54,259 nucleotides of DNA from RGDT01 sp964630925. GTDB lineage: Bacteria > Planctomycetota > Planctomycetia > Gemmatales > Gemmataceae. Made by a program: the position numbers and the translations under genes. Below are positions 24,333-33,893 of this stretch, in pieces. A model generated the notes under the pieces. The model searched no databases. It was given only the letters and a program-made list of their open reading frames with translations, and was not told the DNA's origin. The stretch lies in NCBI GenBank assembly GCA_964630925.1, contig CAZVZK010000067.1, forward strand, positions 1 through 54,259. The letters are read 5' to 3'. The number at the start of each line of letters is the position of its first letter. Within the stretch, counting starts at the first letter, position 1.

Positions 24333-26825
24333 ATGCGCACCTATCTTTGCAAGGTGACCGACTGGGTGGCGGGCTTGTTCGCGGATCGTCCTTCCCCCAC
24401 GCCGCGCTCACGCCTGGGCCGCATCGAGACGCTCGAAGACCGCTACGCCCTGTCCACGGTCGCCGGCGCCATGCCTCCCGGCTGCGTCTGCCCGCTGTGT
24501 GCCCCGCGTAGCGCCCCCCAGGTCCAGTCCGACGAGTTCCGGTTCACCAACGGCGGGACGAGCGTCTCCGGGGCCTCCAAGTGGTCGCAGCCCGGCGGCC
24601 TCGGCAGCACGATCACCATCACCTACAGCTACAACAACCTCCTGGACGGCGGCCTCGGCGGCGGCCTGGAGGCCGGCGTCATCCGCTCCGCCATCGAGGA
24701 GGCGCTGGGCCGCTGGGCCGCCGTCGCCCCCATCCGCTTCGTCGAGGTCTCCGACAGCGGCCCGGCCCTGGCCGCCGGCATGAACGACTACAGCGCCTCC
24801 GGCCGCCCGATGCTCCGCTTCGGGCACGTCCCCGAGGACGGCCCGTCGGGAACGCTGGCTTACGCCTACTACCCAGGCGGGACCGGCCTGGCGGGCGACG
24901 TGTTCTTCGACCGAGGCGAGACGTGGTCGAACACCCCCACCCGCGGCATCGACCTGATCGAGGTGGCCACCCACGAGATCGGGCACGCGCTGGGCATGGC
25001 CCACGAGCCGATGCCCTCGTCGGGGGGCAACAACGCCATCATGAACCCCTTCTACGGGGCGCGTTACCGGGGCCCCGGCACGAGCTTCCTCCTCGCCGAC
25101 GACATCAACGGCATCCGCACCCTGTACGGCAGCGGCAGCGGCTCCGTGACGCCGCTCAACGCCGCCCCCGCCGAGCCGCCCCCGACGCCGCGGAACGTCA
25201 CCGGCACGAGCTTCACCGACGGCTTCAACCGCGCCAACAGCTTCTACCTCGGCGCCGAGTGGGCCAGCCAGGCCGGCAACATCCAGCTCTCGAACAACCA
25301 GGCCGTCGGCATGGCCGGCGGCACGTCCATCGCATCGCTGCGCGGCGTGGCCGCCCGCGACGTGGCCGTCCAGGCCGACGTGAACGTCACCGCGGGGTCC
25401 AATCAGTCGGTCGGCCTGATGGCCCGCTACTCGGGCCCCGGCGAGAGCAACTTCTACCTGGCCGAGGCCTACGGCACTCCGGGCAACGTGACGCTGTCGA
25501 TCTACCGCAACGTGGGCGGCTCCTACACCCTGCTGGCCCAGACGAGGCTGTCCTCCGTCTCCGGCGCGATGCGTTTCGAGGCCATCGGGTCGTCGCTCAA
25601 GGTCTACGTCAACGATCAATTCCGCCTCGGGGCCAACGACACCCTCCTCGACGGGCCCGCCACGGTCGGCATCCGCACCAACGGCGAGCCCGGCGCCGTG
25701 TCGCTCGACAACTTCGCCTACCAGCAGCTCACCCAGAGCGCCCCGCCGGCCCTGCCATTCAGCGACTCCTTCGCCGCCGCGACGCGGAACCAGCTCAGCG
25801 ACAAGTACGTCGAGCAGGCCGGCAACTTCCAGGTCACGGGCGGCGTGGCGTCCAACAGCACGTCCCTGGCCATCGCCACCCTGCGGGGCGTGTCGCAGCG
25901 CGACGTGTCCGTCTCGGGCGACATCAACATCGCCGCCGGGTCGGGCCGGTCCATCGGCCTGGTGGCGCGGTACTCGGGCCCCGGCGAGCAGAACTTCTAC
26001 CTGGCCGAGGTGTACGGCGTCCCCGGCTCGTCGCGGGCCCAGGTCAACCTCTACCTCAAGCAGGCAGGGGCCTACGTCAAGCTGGCCAGCACGGCCGTCG
26101 CGTCGGCCACGGGCTCGCTGCGCTTCGAGGTGGTGGGCAACAGCCAGCGGGTGTTCCTGAACAACACGCTGATCCTGTCGGCCAACGACACGACGCTGGA
26201 CGGCGACGGCTCGGCGGGCTTCCGCGCCAGCGGCGCCGCCGGCACGGTGACGCTCGACAACTTCGCCGCCTCGGCCGTCACGCCGCCGCCGCCCGTCGCC
26301 GTGCCGTTCAACGACACCTTCACGACGGCGGGGGCACTCGGCGGCAACTACACGGAGCAGGTGGGCACCTTCCAGTCCTCCGGCGGCGTGGCGTCCAACA
26401 GCACGGCCCTGGCGATCGCCACCCTGCGGGGCGTGTCGCAGCGCGACCAGACGGTCAGCGGCAGCGTGAACGTCGCGGCCGGCTCGGGCAATTCGATCGG
26501 CCTGATGGCCCGCTACAGCGGCCCCGGCGAGAACAACTTCTACCTGGCCGAGGTGTACGGCGTCCCCGGCTCGTCACGCGTCCAGGTCAACCTCTACCTG
26601 AAGCAGGCCGGCGCCTACGTGCGTCTGGCCACGACAACCGTCGCGTCGGGGTCGGGCGCCCTTCGGTTCGAGGTCATCGGCTCGACCCAGAGGGTGTTCC
26701 TGAACAACACGATGGTCCTGTCGGCCAACGACAGCACGCTCACCGGGAGCGGCCCGTCGTCCGCCGGCTTCCGGGCCAGCGGCGCCGTCGGGGCCGTCAC
26801 CATGGACAACTTCGCCGTGAGCTGA
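24333..26825 (+). CDS. Secreted matrixin-type (M10) zinc metalloprotease with three C-terminal beta-sandwich modules
   Basis: 830 aa from the ATG at 24333, with GGAGA 6 nt upstream. IETLEDRYALS at residues 31-41 is the planctomycete extracellular motif. Residues ~65-270 form a metzincin domain: AIEEALGRWAAVAPIRFVEV, then GDVFFDRGETW, the zinc site HEIGHALGMAHE (His214, Glu215, His218, His224) and a Met-turn AIMNPFY. Three repeats of the ~175-aa module shared with both neighbours follow (starting near 25207, 25750 and 26300; conserved LARYSGPGExNFYLAEVYG, LRFEVxGSxQRVFLNNT, DNF). Expected to be exported and to cleave proteins outside the cytoplasm; no propeptide Cys switch is obvious, although CVCPLC near residues 50-55 could supply one. 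Genes before and after share the architecture, so it probably works on or with the same surface layer. Confidence 0.87.
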   Translation: MRTYLCKVTDWVAGLFADRPSPTPRSRLGRIETLEDRYALSTVAGAMPPGCVCPLCAPRSAPQVQSDEFRFTNGGTSVSGASKWSQPGGLGSTITITYSYNNLLDGGLGGGLEAGVIRSAIEEALGRWAAVAPIRFVEVSDSGPALAAGMNDYSASGRPMLRFGHVPEDGPSGTLAYAYYPGGTGLAGDVFFDRGETWSNTPTRGIDLIEVATHEIGHALGMAHEPMPSSGGNNAIMNPFYGARYRGPGTSFLLADDINGIRTLYGSGSGSVTPLNAAPAEPPPTPRNVTGTSFTDGFNRANSFYLGAEWASQAGNIQLSNNQAVGMAGGTSIASLRGVAARDVAVQADVNVTAGSNQSVGLMARYSGPGESNFYLAEAYGTPGNVTLSIYRNVGGSYTLLAQTRLSSVSGAMRFEAIGSSLKVYVNDQFRLGANDTLLDGPATVGIRTNGEPGAVSLDNFAYQQLTQSAPPALPFSDSFAAATRNQLSDKYVEQAGNFQVTGGVASNSTSLAIATLRGVSQRDVSVSGDINIAAGSGRSIGLVARYSGPGEQNFYLAEVYGVPGSSRAQVNLYLKQAGAYVKLASTAVASATGSLRFEVVGNSQRVFLNNTLILSANDTTLDGDGSAGFRASGAAGTVTLDNFAASAVTPPPPVAVPFNDTFTTAGALGGNYTEQVGTFQSSGGVASNSTALAIATLRGVSQRDQTVSGSVNVAAGSGNSIGLMARYSGPGENNFYLAEVYGVPGSSRVQVNLYLKQAGAYVRLATTTVASGSGALRFEVIGSTQRVFLNNTMVLSANDSTLTGSGPSSAGFRASGAVGAVTMDNFAVS

Positions 26826-27134
26826 GGCAACGGATCTCCCGGGCACGTCGCACCGCCCGCGGCCTCCTGGAGGCCGTGGGCGGCCTGCGTTACAGGGCCG
26901 CGCGAACGGGCTCCCAACCTCGTCGCCGCGGCACCCCGGCGCGTACCGCGCCGCCGCGTCATCTCACGTCTTTTTCATTTCGCGCCCCGGACGCGTGAAT
27001 GGCCCGCGTGTTGCTGGGGAGATCGCGCCTGCCCCGCCCTCATTCGCGGCCGGAAGCCGCATCCCTACCCACGACCCCCCTGGCCTTGCCGGGCGGGGGC
27101 CGCATTGACTCGCTTTGCCATCAGGAGGTCTCCG
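26826..27134. other. Intergenic region with hairpin
   Basis: 309 nt. It contains a strong stem at 26853-26883 (15-nt arms CCGCCCGCGGCCTCC and GGAGGCCGTGGGCGG, one G-T pair) that may end transcription of the metalloprotease gene, although no T-run follows. The rest shows no gene; an AGGAGG site lies at 27123-27128. Confidence 0.55.
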
Positions 27135-30100
27135 ATGTCGTTCTACTCGTGGCTCCGCGCCCTCAAGGGCCTCGTCGCGCTCCGTGACGCCCGACTGCAC
27201 CAGCCGCCCCGCCGTCCCCGCCGTCGCACACCCGTGCTCGAGTCACTCGAGGACCGCTACGTCCCCGCCGCCCCCGTCGCCCTGGCCGACGCCTTCACCG
27301 TCACCGAGGGGGCGGCCGTCACCTCCGCGTCCACGGGCGTGAACGTCCTCACCAACGACACCGACGCGGACGGCGGGACGCTGAAGGCGGTCCTCAACAC
27401 CGCACCGACGCACGGCAAGATCGTCCTCAACGCCGACGGCTCCTTCACCTACACGCACGACGGTAGCGAGGCCACGTCCGACAGTTTCACCTACTCCGCG
27501 AGCGACGGCGTCAACGTCTCCGCGCCTGTGGCCGTCTCCATCACCGTCACCCCGGTGAACGACGCCCCCGTCGCCACGGCCGACACGTTCGACGCGGCGG
27601 CCGGCCGCACGCTGTCGGGCAACGTCCTGACCAACGACACCGACGCCGAGGGGTCGGCGCTGACCGCCGCCCTGGTCGCCGGCGCGAGCAACGGCACGCT
27701 CAACCTCGATTCGAACGGCACCTTCACCTACACGCCGAACAACGGCTTCACCGGCACCGACGGCTTCACCTACAAGGCCAACGACGGCTCCGCCGACGGC
27801 AACACGGTGACGGTGACGATCAACGTCGATGCCACCACCTACGTCAACGACACCTGGAACTTCGTCACCGACGCGGACTCCAGCGGGGACCTCTCCCTGG
27901 GCGACATCGTCAACAACGCCAACGACGGCGGCGGCCTGACGGCGACGTACGGCGTGAACGCCTTCGGCACGGTGACGACGGGCGCCGAGACCGGCACGGC
28001 CGCGGCCTACGACACCATCACCGAGGCCATCGCCGCGACGGCGGCCGACGGCACCGTCAGCGTCCTGGCGGGGACCTACAACGAGGACGTGTCCGTCTCG
28101 GTGTCCGGGATCACCCTCCAGGGCGCCGGCGCCAACGTGACCACGATCTCCGGCCCCATCGGCGGCGACACCGCGACGATCTCCGTCGGCGCGTCGAACG
28201 TGACCGTCGCCGGCTTCACCATCACCCGCGCGGGCAACAACGCCACCGACTGGGAGAACCCGAACCTGAACTCCGCGGGACTGTCGGCCAACTCGCAGAC
28301 GGGGCTGTCCGTCCGCGACAACATCTTCTTCGGCAACCGCACCGGCCTCGACATCAACAACTCCTCCGGCGCGGTGATCCGGAACAACGTGATCGACAGC
28401 AACCGGACGGGGATCATCTTCGGCAACACCACCCAGAACACCACGCTGACCGAGAACCAGATCACGAACAACTTCACCGTCGGCGTGCTGTTCCTCGACC
28501 GCAGCACCCCCACGGGGAGCAACACCCCAGCGCAGTCTTCCACGGGCAGCACCTTCAGCAACAACAACATCAGCGGCAACTGGTACGGCGAGGTGGTGGA
28601 CCGCCAGACGGGGGGCTCCCTGCCCGCCCCCGGCGGCATCCCCAAGGACTTCGAGTACAACTGGTTCGGCACCACCTCGCCCGTCGTCACCACCAACAAC
28701 AGCGCCGAGCCGGCCTACGGGCTGGCCTCGCTCCCGGCCATCTTCGGGGGCACGGCCACGGCGCCGAGCGGGCAGCCCGACATCGCCGGGGCCGCGTCGG
28801 CCAACATCGACTACCTGCCGCTGCTCGTCTCCGGCGTGGACACCGACGTCGAGACGGCGGCGGGGCGGGGCACCTTGGGCTTCCAGGGGAACCTGCCGCC
28901 GACGGCCGTCGATGACGTGTTCACCGTGTCCGAGGACGGCGGGCTGGGCGGCAGCCTCGTGCTCAACGACACCGACCCGCAGGGCACCACGCTGACGGCG
29001 GTGCTGGAGTCCTCGCCCAACAACGGCACGCTGACGGTCAACGCGGACGGCACCTTCGTCTACAAGCCCGACGCCGACTTCTTCGGCACCGACTTCTTCA
29101 CCTACCGGGCCGGCGACGGCACGCAGAATTCGGCGAACGTGGCGACGGTGACGATCACGGTCACCGCGGTCAACGACGCGCCCGTGGCGAACAACGACGC
29201 GGCCTCCACGGCGGTCAACACGCCCGTGACGATCAACGTGGTGGCCAACGACAGCGGCGGCGCGGCCAACGAGGGGCAGACGCTGACTGTGACGGGCGTG
29301 ACGCAGGGGTCCAACGGCACCGTCGTCAACAACAACAACGGGACCGTGACCTACACGCCCAACGCCAACTTCACGGGCGAGGACACGTTCACCTACACCA
29401 TCACCGACGGCGGCGGGCTGACGTCCACGGGCACCGTGCGTGTCTCGGTCGGCTTCTTCGACGACTTCAACCGGGCGAACAACCCCTCGCTGGGTGCGAG
29501 CTGGGTGGACAACCAGGGCGACTTCCAGGTGAGCGGCAACCGGGCCGTCTCCGCCATCAACGGCGTGTCGATCTCGACGCTGGCGGGGGTGTCGCGCCGC
29601 GACGTGGCGGTGCAGGCCGACGTCAGCATCGCCGCCGGGTCGAACACGTCGGTGGGCCTGCTGGCGCGGTACAGCGGCCCGGGCGACAGCAACTTCTACC
29701 TCGCCGAGGTTTACGGCAGGCCGGGCCTGTCCGGCGCCGTGGAGGTCAACCTGTACCGGAACCTGGGCGGGTCGCTGGCCCTCCTCGGGCGGGCCAACAT
29801 CGCCGGCATGAGCGCCACGGGCACGCTGCGTTTCGAGGCCTACGGCTCGACGCAGAAGGTGTTCTTCAACGACGCCCTGATCCTGTCGGCCAACGACACC
29901 ACGCTGGACGGCGCGGGCGGCGTCGGCGTGCGGGGCGGCGAGTCGCCCGGCGCGGCGTCGTTCGACAACTTCCTCTACGTGCCCATCACCCTCACGGGCG
30001 CGACGCTGCCGTTCCCGGCCGATAACTTCTCGACGAACTACTCGCCGGCCGACCGCCTGCAGCTCAAGCAGACGTACGTCGAGAACGTCGGCAACGTGCG

Positions 30101-31115
30101 TGTGGAGGGCGGCGACGCCAGCAACAACACGCCCCTGGCGCTGGCCACGCTGCGCGGCGTGTCGGTGAGGGACGTGGCCGTGCAGGCCGACATCAACATC
30201 GCGGCCGGGACGGACAACGCCGCCGGGCTGGTGGCGCGGTACAGCGGCCCCGGCGACGCGAACTACTACCTGGCGGAGGTGTACGGCGACCCCACGGTGT
30301 TCGGGGGGGTGGAGGTCAACCTGTATCGGCAGGCGATGGGGCAGATGACGCTGCTGGGCACCACGGTCATCACCGGCGCGTCGGCCACGGGGACGCTGCG
30401 TTTCGAGGTGGTGGGGTCGTCGCAGAAGGTGTTCCTCAACGACAGCCTGGTGCTGTTCGCCAACGACACCACGCTGGACGGGGCCGGCTCCGCCGGCTTC
30501 CGCCTGGCCGGGACGATCAACGCCGTCGCCGTGGACAACTTCAGCGCGGCCGCCAGGCCGGCGTCGAACGTGATCCTGCCGTTCACCGACACCTTCAGCA
30601 CGGCGGAGCGGAACCAGCTCGGCGCGGTGTACACGGAGCGGCTGGGGAACTTCCGGGTGGACACGGTGACGCAGACGGCGTCGAACGCCACCGGCCTGGC
30701 GATCGCGACGCTGAACGGGCTGAACGCCGGGGCCATGACGCTCAAGGCGGACGTGAACCTCGCCTACGGCTCGAACGGCTCGGTGGCGCTGCTGGGCCGC
30801 TACAACGGCACCGGGGAGGGGACGGGTTACCTGGCGGAGATGTACGCCGTCGGCGGGATCGGGTCGTCGGTGCGGGTGAACCTGTACCGGCGCAACGTGG
30901 GCGGCTCGCTGACGCTGCTGGCCACGGGCACGACGGCGGACAACGTCGGCACGCTGGAGCTGGCGCTCAACGGGCCGTCGCTGACGCTGCGGATGGACGG
31001 GGTCACGCTGCTGACGGCCACGGACGGCACGTTCGCGGCCGGGACGGCGGGCCTGCGGCTGAGCGGGACGCCGGGCGGCGTGGTGGTGGACAACTTCCGC
31101 GTCACCACGCCGTGA
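27135..31115 (+). CDS. Secreted beta-helix and cadherin-like surface protein with three C-terminal beta-sandwich modules
   Basis: 1326 aa from the ATG at 27135 (AGGAGG 6 nt upstream). LESLEDRYVPA at residues 35-45 is the extracellular motif. Two tandem-95/cadherin-like Ig domains (VNVLTNDTDADGGTLKAVL, GSFTYTHDG; then NVLTNDTDAEGSALTAAL) occupy ~50-235. A right-handed parallel beta-helix lies at ~270-560 (DTITEAIAATAADGTVSVLAGTYNEDV, many GLDINNSSGAVIRNNVIDSN-type rungs). Two more cadherin-like domains (LVLNDTDPQGTTLTAVL; INVVANDSGG) reach ~775, and three ~180-aa modules, homologous to those of the two upstream genes, fill the C-terminus. Beta-helices of this kind are often polysaccharide lyases or adhesins; no catalytic residues can be assigned. 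Probably part of the same surface locus. Confidence 0.85.
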   Translation: MSFYSWLRALKGLVALRDARLHQPPRRPRRRTPVLESLEDRYVPAAPVALADAFTVTEGAAVTSASTGVNVLTNDTDADGGTLKAVLNTAPTHGKIVLNADGSFTYTHDGSEATSDSFTYSASDGVNVSAPVAVSITVTPVNDAPVATADTFDAAAGRTLSGNVLTNDTDAEGSALTAALVAGASNGTLNLDSNGTFTYTPNNGFTGTDGFTYKANDGSADGNTVTVTINVDATTYVNDTWNFVTDADSSGDLSLGDIVNNANDGGGLTATYGVNAFGTVTTGAETGTAAAYDTITEAIAATAADGTVSVLAGTYNEDVSVSVSGITLQGAGANVTTISGPIGGDTATISVGASNVTVAGFTITRAGNNATDWENPNLNSAGLSANSQTGLSVRDNIFFGNRTGLDINNSSGAVIRNNVIDSNRTGIIFGNTTQNTTLTENQITNNFTVGVLFLDRSTPTGSNTPAQSSTGSTFSNNNISGNWYGEVVDRQTGGSLPAPGGIPKDFEYNWFGTTSPVVTTNNSAEPAYGLASLPAIFGGTATAPSGQPDIAGAASANIDYLPLLVSGVDTDVETAAGRGTLGFQGNLPPTAVDDVFTVSEDGGLGGSLVLNDTDPQGTTLTAVLESSPNNGTLTVNADGTFVYKPDADFFGTDFFTYRAGDGTQNSANVATVTITVTAVNDAPVANNDAASTAVNTPVTINVVANDSGGAANEGQTLTVTGVTQGSNGTVVNNNNGTVTYTPNANFTGEDTFTYTITDGGGLTSTGTVRVSVGFFDDFNRANNPSLGASWVDNQGDFQVSGNRAVSAINGVSISTLAGVSRRDVAVQADVSIAAGSNTSVGLLARYSGPGDSNFYLAEVYGRPGLSGAVEVNLYRNLGGSLALLGRANIAGMSATGTLRFEAYGSTQKVFFNDALILSANDTTLDGAGGVGVRGGESPGAASFDNFLYVPITLTGATLPFPADNFSTNYSPADRLQLKQTYVENVGNVRVEGGDASNNTPLALATLRGVSVRDVAVQADINIAAGTDNAAGLVARYSGPGDANYYLAEVYGDPTVFGGVEVNLYRQAMGQMTLLGTTVITGASATGTLRFEVVGSSQKVFLNDSLVLFANDTTLDGAGSAGFRLAGTINAVAVDNFSAAARPASNVILPFTDTFSTAERNQLGAVYTERLGNFRVDTVTQTASNATGLAIATLNGLNAGAMTLKADVNLAYGSNGSVALLGRYNGTGEGTGYLAEMYAVGGIGSSVRVNLYRRNVGGSLTLLATGTTADNVGTLELALNGPSLTLRMDGVTLLTATDGTFAAGTAGLRLSGTPGGVVVDNFRVTTP

Positions 31116-31154
31116 CGTGAACCTCACGCCCGAGTGGCGTGTCTGATGTGTCCA

Positions 31155-31188
31155 CGCCGCCCGCCCCCTACAATGGGTGCGGGCGGCG
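31155..31188 (+). terminator. Hairpin between the beta-helix and MATE genes
   Basis: 10-bp perfect arms CGCCGCCCGC / GCGGGCGGCG with a 14-nt loop, followed by GGCGTTT. It may be a weak terminator. The loop contains TACAAT (31169-31174), a possible -10 box for the MATE gene, but no matching -35 was found. Confidence 0.45.
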
Positions 31189-31224
31189 GGCGTTTCATCC
31201 CACCGGCCACGACGCGAGGCGCGC

Positions 31225-32754
31225 ATGACATCCCCTGACCGCGCGAGCGTCGGCTCGCTGCTCCGGCTCGCGTGGCCGCTCATCCTCAGTAACTCGTTCT
31301 GGACCGTGCAGATCGTCTTCGACCGGGTCCTCCTCTCGTGGGACAAGGTGGAGGCGGTCGGGGCGGGCATCTCGGCCGTGATGCTGTTCTGGACCGGCCT
31401 GGCTCTGTTCCAGTACACGGCCAACTACGCGACCACGTTCGTGGCGCAGTACACGGGGGCGGGCCAGCCGCGCCGGGCCGGCGCCGCCGTCGGGCAGGCG
31501 TTGTGGTTCGCCGTGGCGTGCGGGCTGCTGCTGATGCCGCTGGCGCTGCTGGCCGGGCCGTTCGCGGCGTTGGCGGGGCACGCGCCCGAGATGCAGGCGA
31601 TGGAGGCGGCGTACTTCCGCTGCCTGTGCTTCGCGGCCCTGCCGATCCTGGTGGGGGCGGCGGCGACGTCGTTCTTCGCGGGGCGCGGCGACACGGTGAC
31701 GGCCATGTGGGTGAACATCGTGGGGCTGGTGGTGAACGTGCCGCTGGCCTACGTGCTGATCTTCGGCAAGCTCGGGGTGCCGCCGATGGGCATCGAGGGG
31801 GCGGGGTGGGCGACGGTCGCCGGCACGTCGGCGTCGGCCCTCTACGCGGTGTGGGCGTTGCTGAAGAAGGAGTACCGCGACGGGTACGGGAACGGGTGGG
31901 GGTGGGGCTTCGACGCGGGGCTGATGGGGCGGCTGCTGTATTACGGGGTGCCGCAGGGGGTGGGGACGGCGGTGGAGGTGGGGGCGTTCGCGCTTTTCCT
32001 GGTGTTCATCGGGCGGATGGGCGACGCGGAGGTGGCGGCGACGGGCATCGCCTGCACGCTGAACCTGCTGGCGTACCTGCCGATGATGGGCGTGGGGCAG
32101 GCGGTGGAGGTGATCGTCGGCCAGTGCATCGGCGAGGGCAAGCCGGACGAGGCGGAGAAGGCGGCGTGGTCCGGCCTGCTGGTGGCGCTCTTGTTCACGG
32201 GGGCGGTGGCGCTGCTGTACTTCTTCACGCCGGGGATGCTGGCCGAGCCGTTCCGCCCGCCGGAGGGGAAGGACGGCGTGATGTGGGCGGAGGTTCTGGC
32301 GCTGATCCCGGCGCTGTTGCGGTTCGTGGCGGCGTACTGCCTGTTCGACAGCGTGACGCTGGTGTTCGCGTTCGCGCTGCGTGGGGCGGGGGACACGCGG
32401 TTCGTGACGTGGGCGACGATCATCCTGTCGTGGCCGGTGATGGTGCTGCCGGCGTGGCTGGCGTGGCGCTGGGGGTGGGGGATGTACCCGGCGTGGGCGT
32501 TCGCCAGCCTGTACATCGTGCTGCTGGCGACGACGCTGTTCGTGCGGTTCCGCCTGGGGGCGTGGCGGTCGATGCGTGTGATCGAGGCCTCAGCCGCCGA
32601 GGCCGGCGCGGGGCGTGAGCGTCTCCTCGCCGCGTTTGACCGAGAAGGGGCCGGGGCCGCCCACGGCGTAACGCTTGCGGAGGGCGCGGCGGAGGGCGTC
32701 GCCATCCTTGGCCGCGACGCCGCCCACGCCGAGGAGGGCGTCGCCCGCGCGTAG
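31225..32754 (+). CDS. MATE family multidrug/toxin efflux transporter
   Basis: 509 aa from the ATG at 31225. Twelve hydrophobic segments in two halves, with the family hallmarks LAWPLILSNSFWTVQIVFDRVLLSW, FVAQYTGAGQPRRAGAAVGQAL, GRGDTVTAMWVNIVGLVVNVPLAYVLIFG and the second-half GVPQGVGTAVEVGAFALFLVFIGRMG, QCIGEGKPDEAEKAAWSG, ALRGAGDTRFVTWATIILSWPV. It exports cationic compounds in exchange for Na+ or H+ across the inner membrane. MATE proteins are usually about 450 aa; here the last ~55 residues (after SMRVIEA) are hydrophilic and are the complement of an antisense PDZ reading frame, so the natural stop may have been lost. No regulator is adjacent. Confidence 0.9.
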   Translation: MTSPDRASVGSLLRLAWPLILSNSFWTVQIVFDRVLLSWDKVEAVGAGISAVMLFWTGLALFQYTANYATTFVAQYTGAGQPRRAGAAVGQALWFAVACGLLLMPLALLAGPFAALAGHAPEMQAMEAAYFRCLCFAALPILVGAAATSFFAGRGDTVTAMWVNIVGLVVNVPLAYVLIFGKLGVPPMGIEGAGWATVAGTSASALYAVWALLKKEYRDGYGNGWGWGFDAGLMGRLLYYGVPQGVGTAVEVGAFALFLVFIGRMGDAEVAATGIACTLNLLAYLPMMGVGQAVEVIVGQCIGEGKPDEAEKAAWSGLLVALLFTGAVALLYFFTPGMLAEPFRPPEGKDGVMWAEVLALIPALLRFVAAYCLFDSVTLVFAFALRGAGDTRFVTWATIILSWPVMVLPAWLAWRWGWGMYPAWAFASLYIVLLATTLFVRFRLGAWRSMRVIEASAAEAGAGRERLLAAFDREGAGAAHGVTLAEGAAEGVAILGRDAAHAEEGVARA

Positions 32755-32805
32755 GCCGGCCACAGCGAGGGGGGCGACGGCCCACCGACGCACGAATCCG
32801 GGCAT
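32590..32805 (-). CDS. Small stand-alone PDZ-domain protein or fragment
   Basis: 71 aa from the ATG at 32805 (MPGFVRRW), with GGAGG 8 nt upstream; an ATG at 32832 has no RBS. LAVAGLRAGDALLGVGGVAAKDGDALRRALR and FSVKRGEETLTPRAGL match the carboxylate-loop-distal part of a PDZ domain (AGLxxGDxLLxVxG). PDZ modules bind peptide C-termini and normally sit in HtrA or S2P proteases; here nothing else remains, so it may be the tail of a disrupted protease. Its 3' half overlaps the MATE coding strand by 165 bp. Upstream lies the intI gene, so the integron or a rearrangement could have removed the rest of the gene. Confidence 0.55.
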   Translation of the reverse strand: MPGFVRRWAVAPLAVAGLRAGDALLGVGGVAAKDGDALRRALRKRYAVGGPGPFSVKRGEETLTPRAGLGG

Positions 32806-32906
32806 GAGGTCAACCTCCGGGGGGCGCTTCATCGGTCATCAGGGGCCGAGGGCGGAGGTGCCGGAGATGAAGGTGCCCCGCCAGACGTCGGCCGGGCCCA
32901 CGGGCG

Positions 32907-33893
32907 TCAGGGGGCGGCGAGGGCGTCGAGGGGGCTGCGGGCGGATGCGGCGCCGTGGGCGGAGACGTGGGTGTAGATCATGGTGGTGCGGACGTCGGCG
33001 TGGCCGAGGAGGTCCTGCACCGTGCGGATGTCCTCGCCGGAATCGAGGAGGTGCGTGGCGAAGGAGTGACGGAGGGCGTGGGAGGTGACGCGCTTCGTCC
33101 AGCCCAGCGAGCGGACGCAGGCGGTGAGGGCGCGCTGGACGCAGCCCTCGTGGATGTGGTGACGGCCCCTGTTGCCCGTGCGTGGGTCGGCGCTGATGCG
33201 CGAGGAGGCGAAGAAGAACTGCCAGCGCAGCTCGTGGTCGGCGCCGGGGAGTTTGGCGGCGAGGGCGTCGGGGAGGTCGACCCAGCCGAGGCCGCGGGCC
33301 AGGTCGCGTTCGTGGAGGGCGGCGCGGGGGCGGAGGAGGGCGTGGAGTGGCCCTTCCAGGGTGCGGGGCATCATGACGACGCGGTCCTTGCCGCCCTTGG
33401 CGCGGCGGACGACGATGCGTCCGAGCTCGAAGTCGAGGTCCTTGACGCGGAGGCGGAGGCACTCGATGAGGCGCAGGCCGGCGCCGTACTGGAGGCGGAG
33501 GACGAGGCCGTAGGGCTCGTCGGTGGGGAGGTCGTCGATGGCGGCGAAGAGGCGGCGGACCTCGTCGCGGGAGAGGACGGTGGGGATGTAGCGGGAGCGG
33601 CGGGCGCGGACGGCGTCGAGGGGGCCGATGTCCTTGGCGAGGAGTTTCTGGTAGAGGAAGAGGAGGGCGCCGAGGGCCTGGTTCTGGGTGCTGGCGGAGA
33701 CGCGGCGGTCCGAGGCGAGGTGGGAGAGGAAGCGTTCGACATCGGGGGCACCCAGGTCGCGGGGGTGGCGGAAGCCCTGGGGCGTCTTGCAGAAGCGGAT
33801 GTAGCGTTCGATCCAGGCGAGGTAGGTCTGCTCGGTGCTGAGGGCGTAGTGGAGGACGCGGAGCTTCTGGCGGCACTGGTCGAGGAGCTTCAT
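32907..33893 (-). CDS. intI: Integron integrase (tyrosine recombinase)
   Basis: 328 aa from the ATG at 33893 (GGAAGGAGG 4 nt upstream). N-terminal SAM-like core-binding domain (1-95), then the catalytic domain with the full tyrosine-recombinase set: Arg141 (GAGLRLIE), His272 and Arg275 (HALRHSFATHLL), His298 (LLGHAD) and Tyr307 (IYTHV). The IntI-specific extra segment is present at ~205-255: LPDALAAKLPGADHELRWQFFF, SADPRTG, RHHIHEGCVQRAL. This separates integron integrases from XerC/D and phage integrases. The enzyme recombines single-stranded attC hairpins with attI. The gene points away from a cassette-like array starting at 34221, the canonical integron layout. Confidence 0.93.
   Translation of the reverse strand: MKLLDQCRQKLRVLHYALSTEQTYLAWIERYIRFCKTPQGFRHPRDLGAPDVERFLSHLASDRRVSASTQNQALGALLFLYQKLLAKDIGPLDAVRARRSRYIPTVLSRDEVRRLFAAIDDLPTDEPYGLVLRLQYGAGLRLIECLRLRVKDLDFELGRIVVRRAKGGKDRVVMMPRTLEGPLHALLRPRAALHERDLARGLGWVDLPDALAAKLPGADHELRWQFFFASSRISADPRTGNRGRHHIHEGCVQRALTACVRSLGWTKRVTSHALRHSFATHLLDSGEDIRTVQDLLGHADVRTTMIYTHVSAHGAASARSPLDALAAP

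Noticed and set aside
24581..26998. 805-codon plus-strand frame overlapping the matrixin gene
   Set aside because: Arg/Pro/Gly/His-rich frame-shifted shadow; the matrixin frame has the zinc site and repeats.
27243..31424. 1393-codon open frame on the minus strand
   Set aside because: Arg/Gly/Val-rich complement of the beta-helix gene; no recognisable domain.
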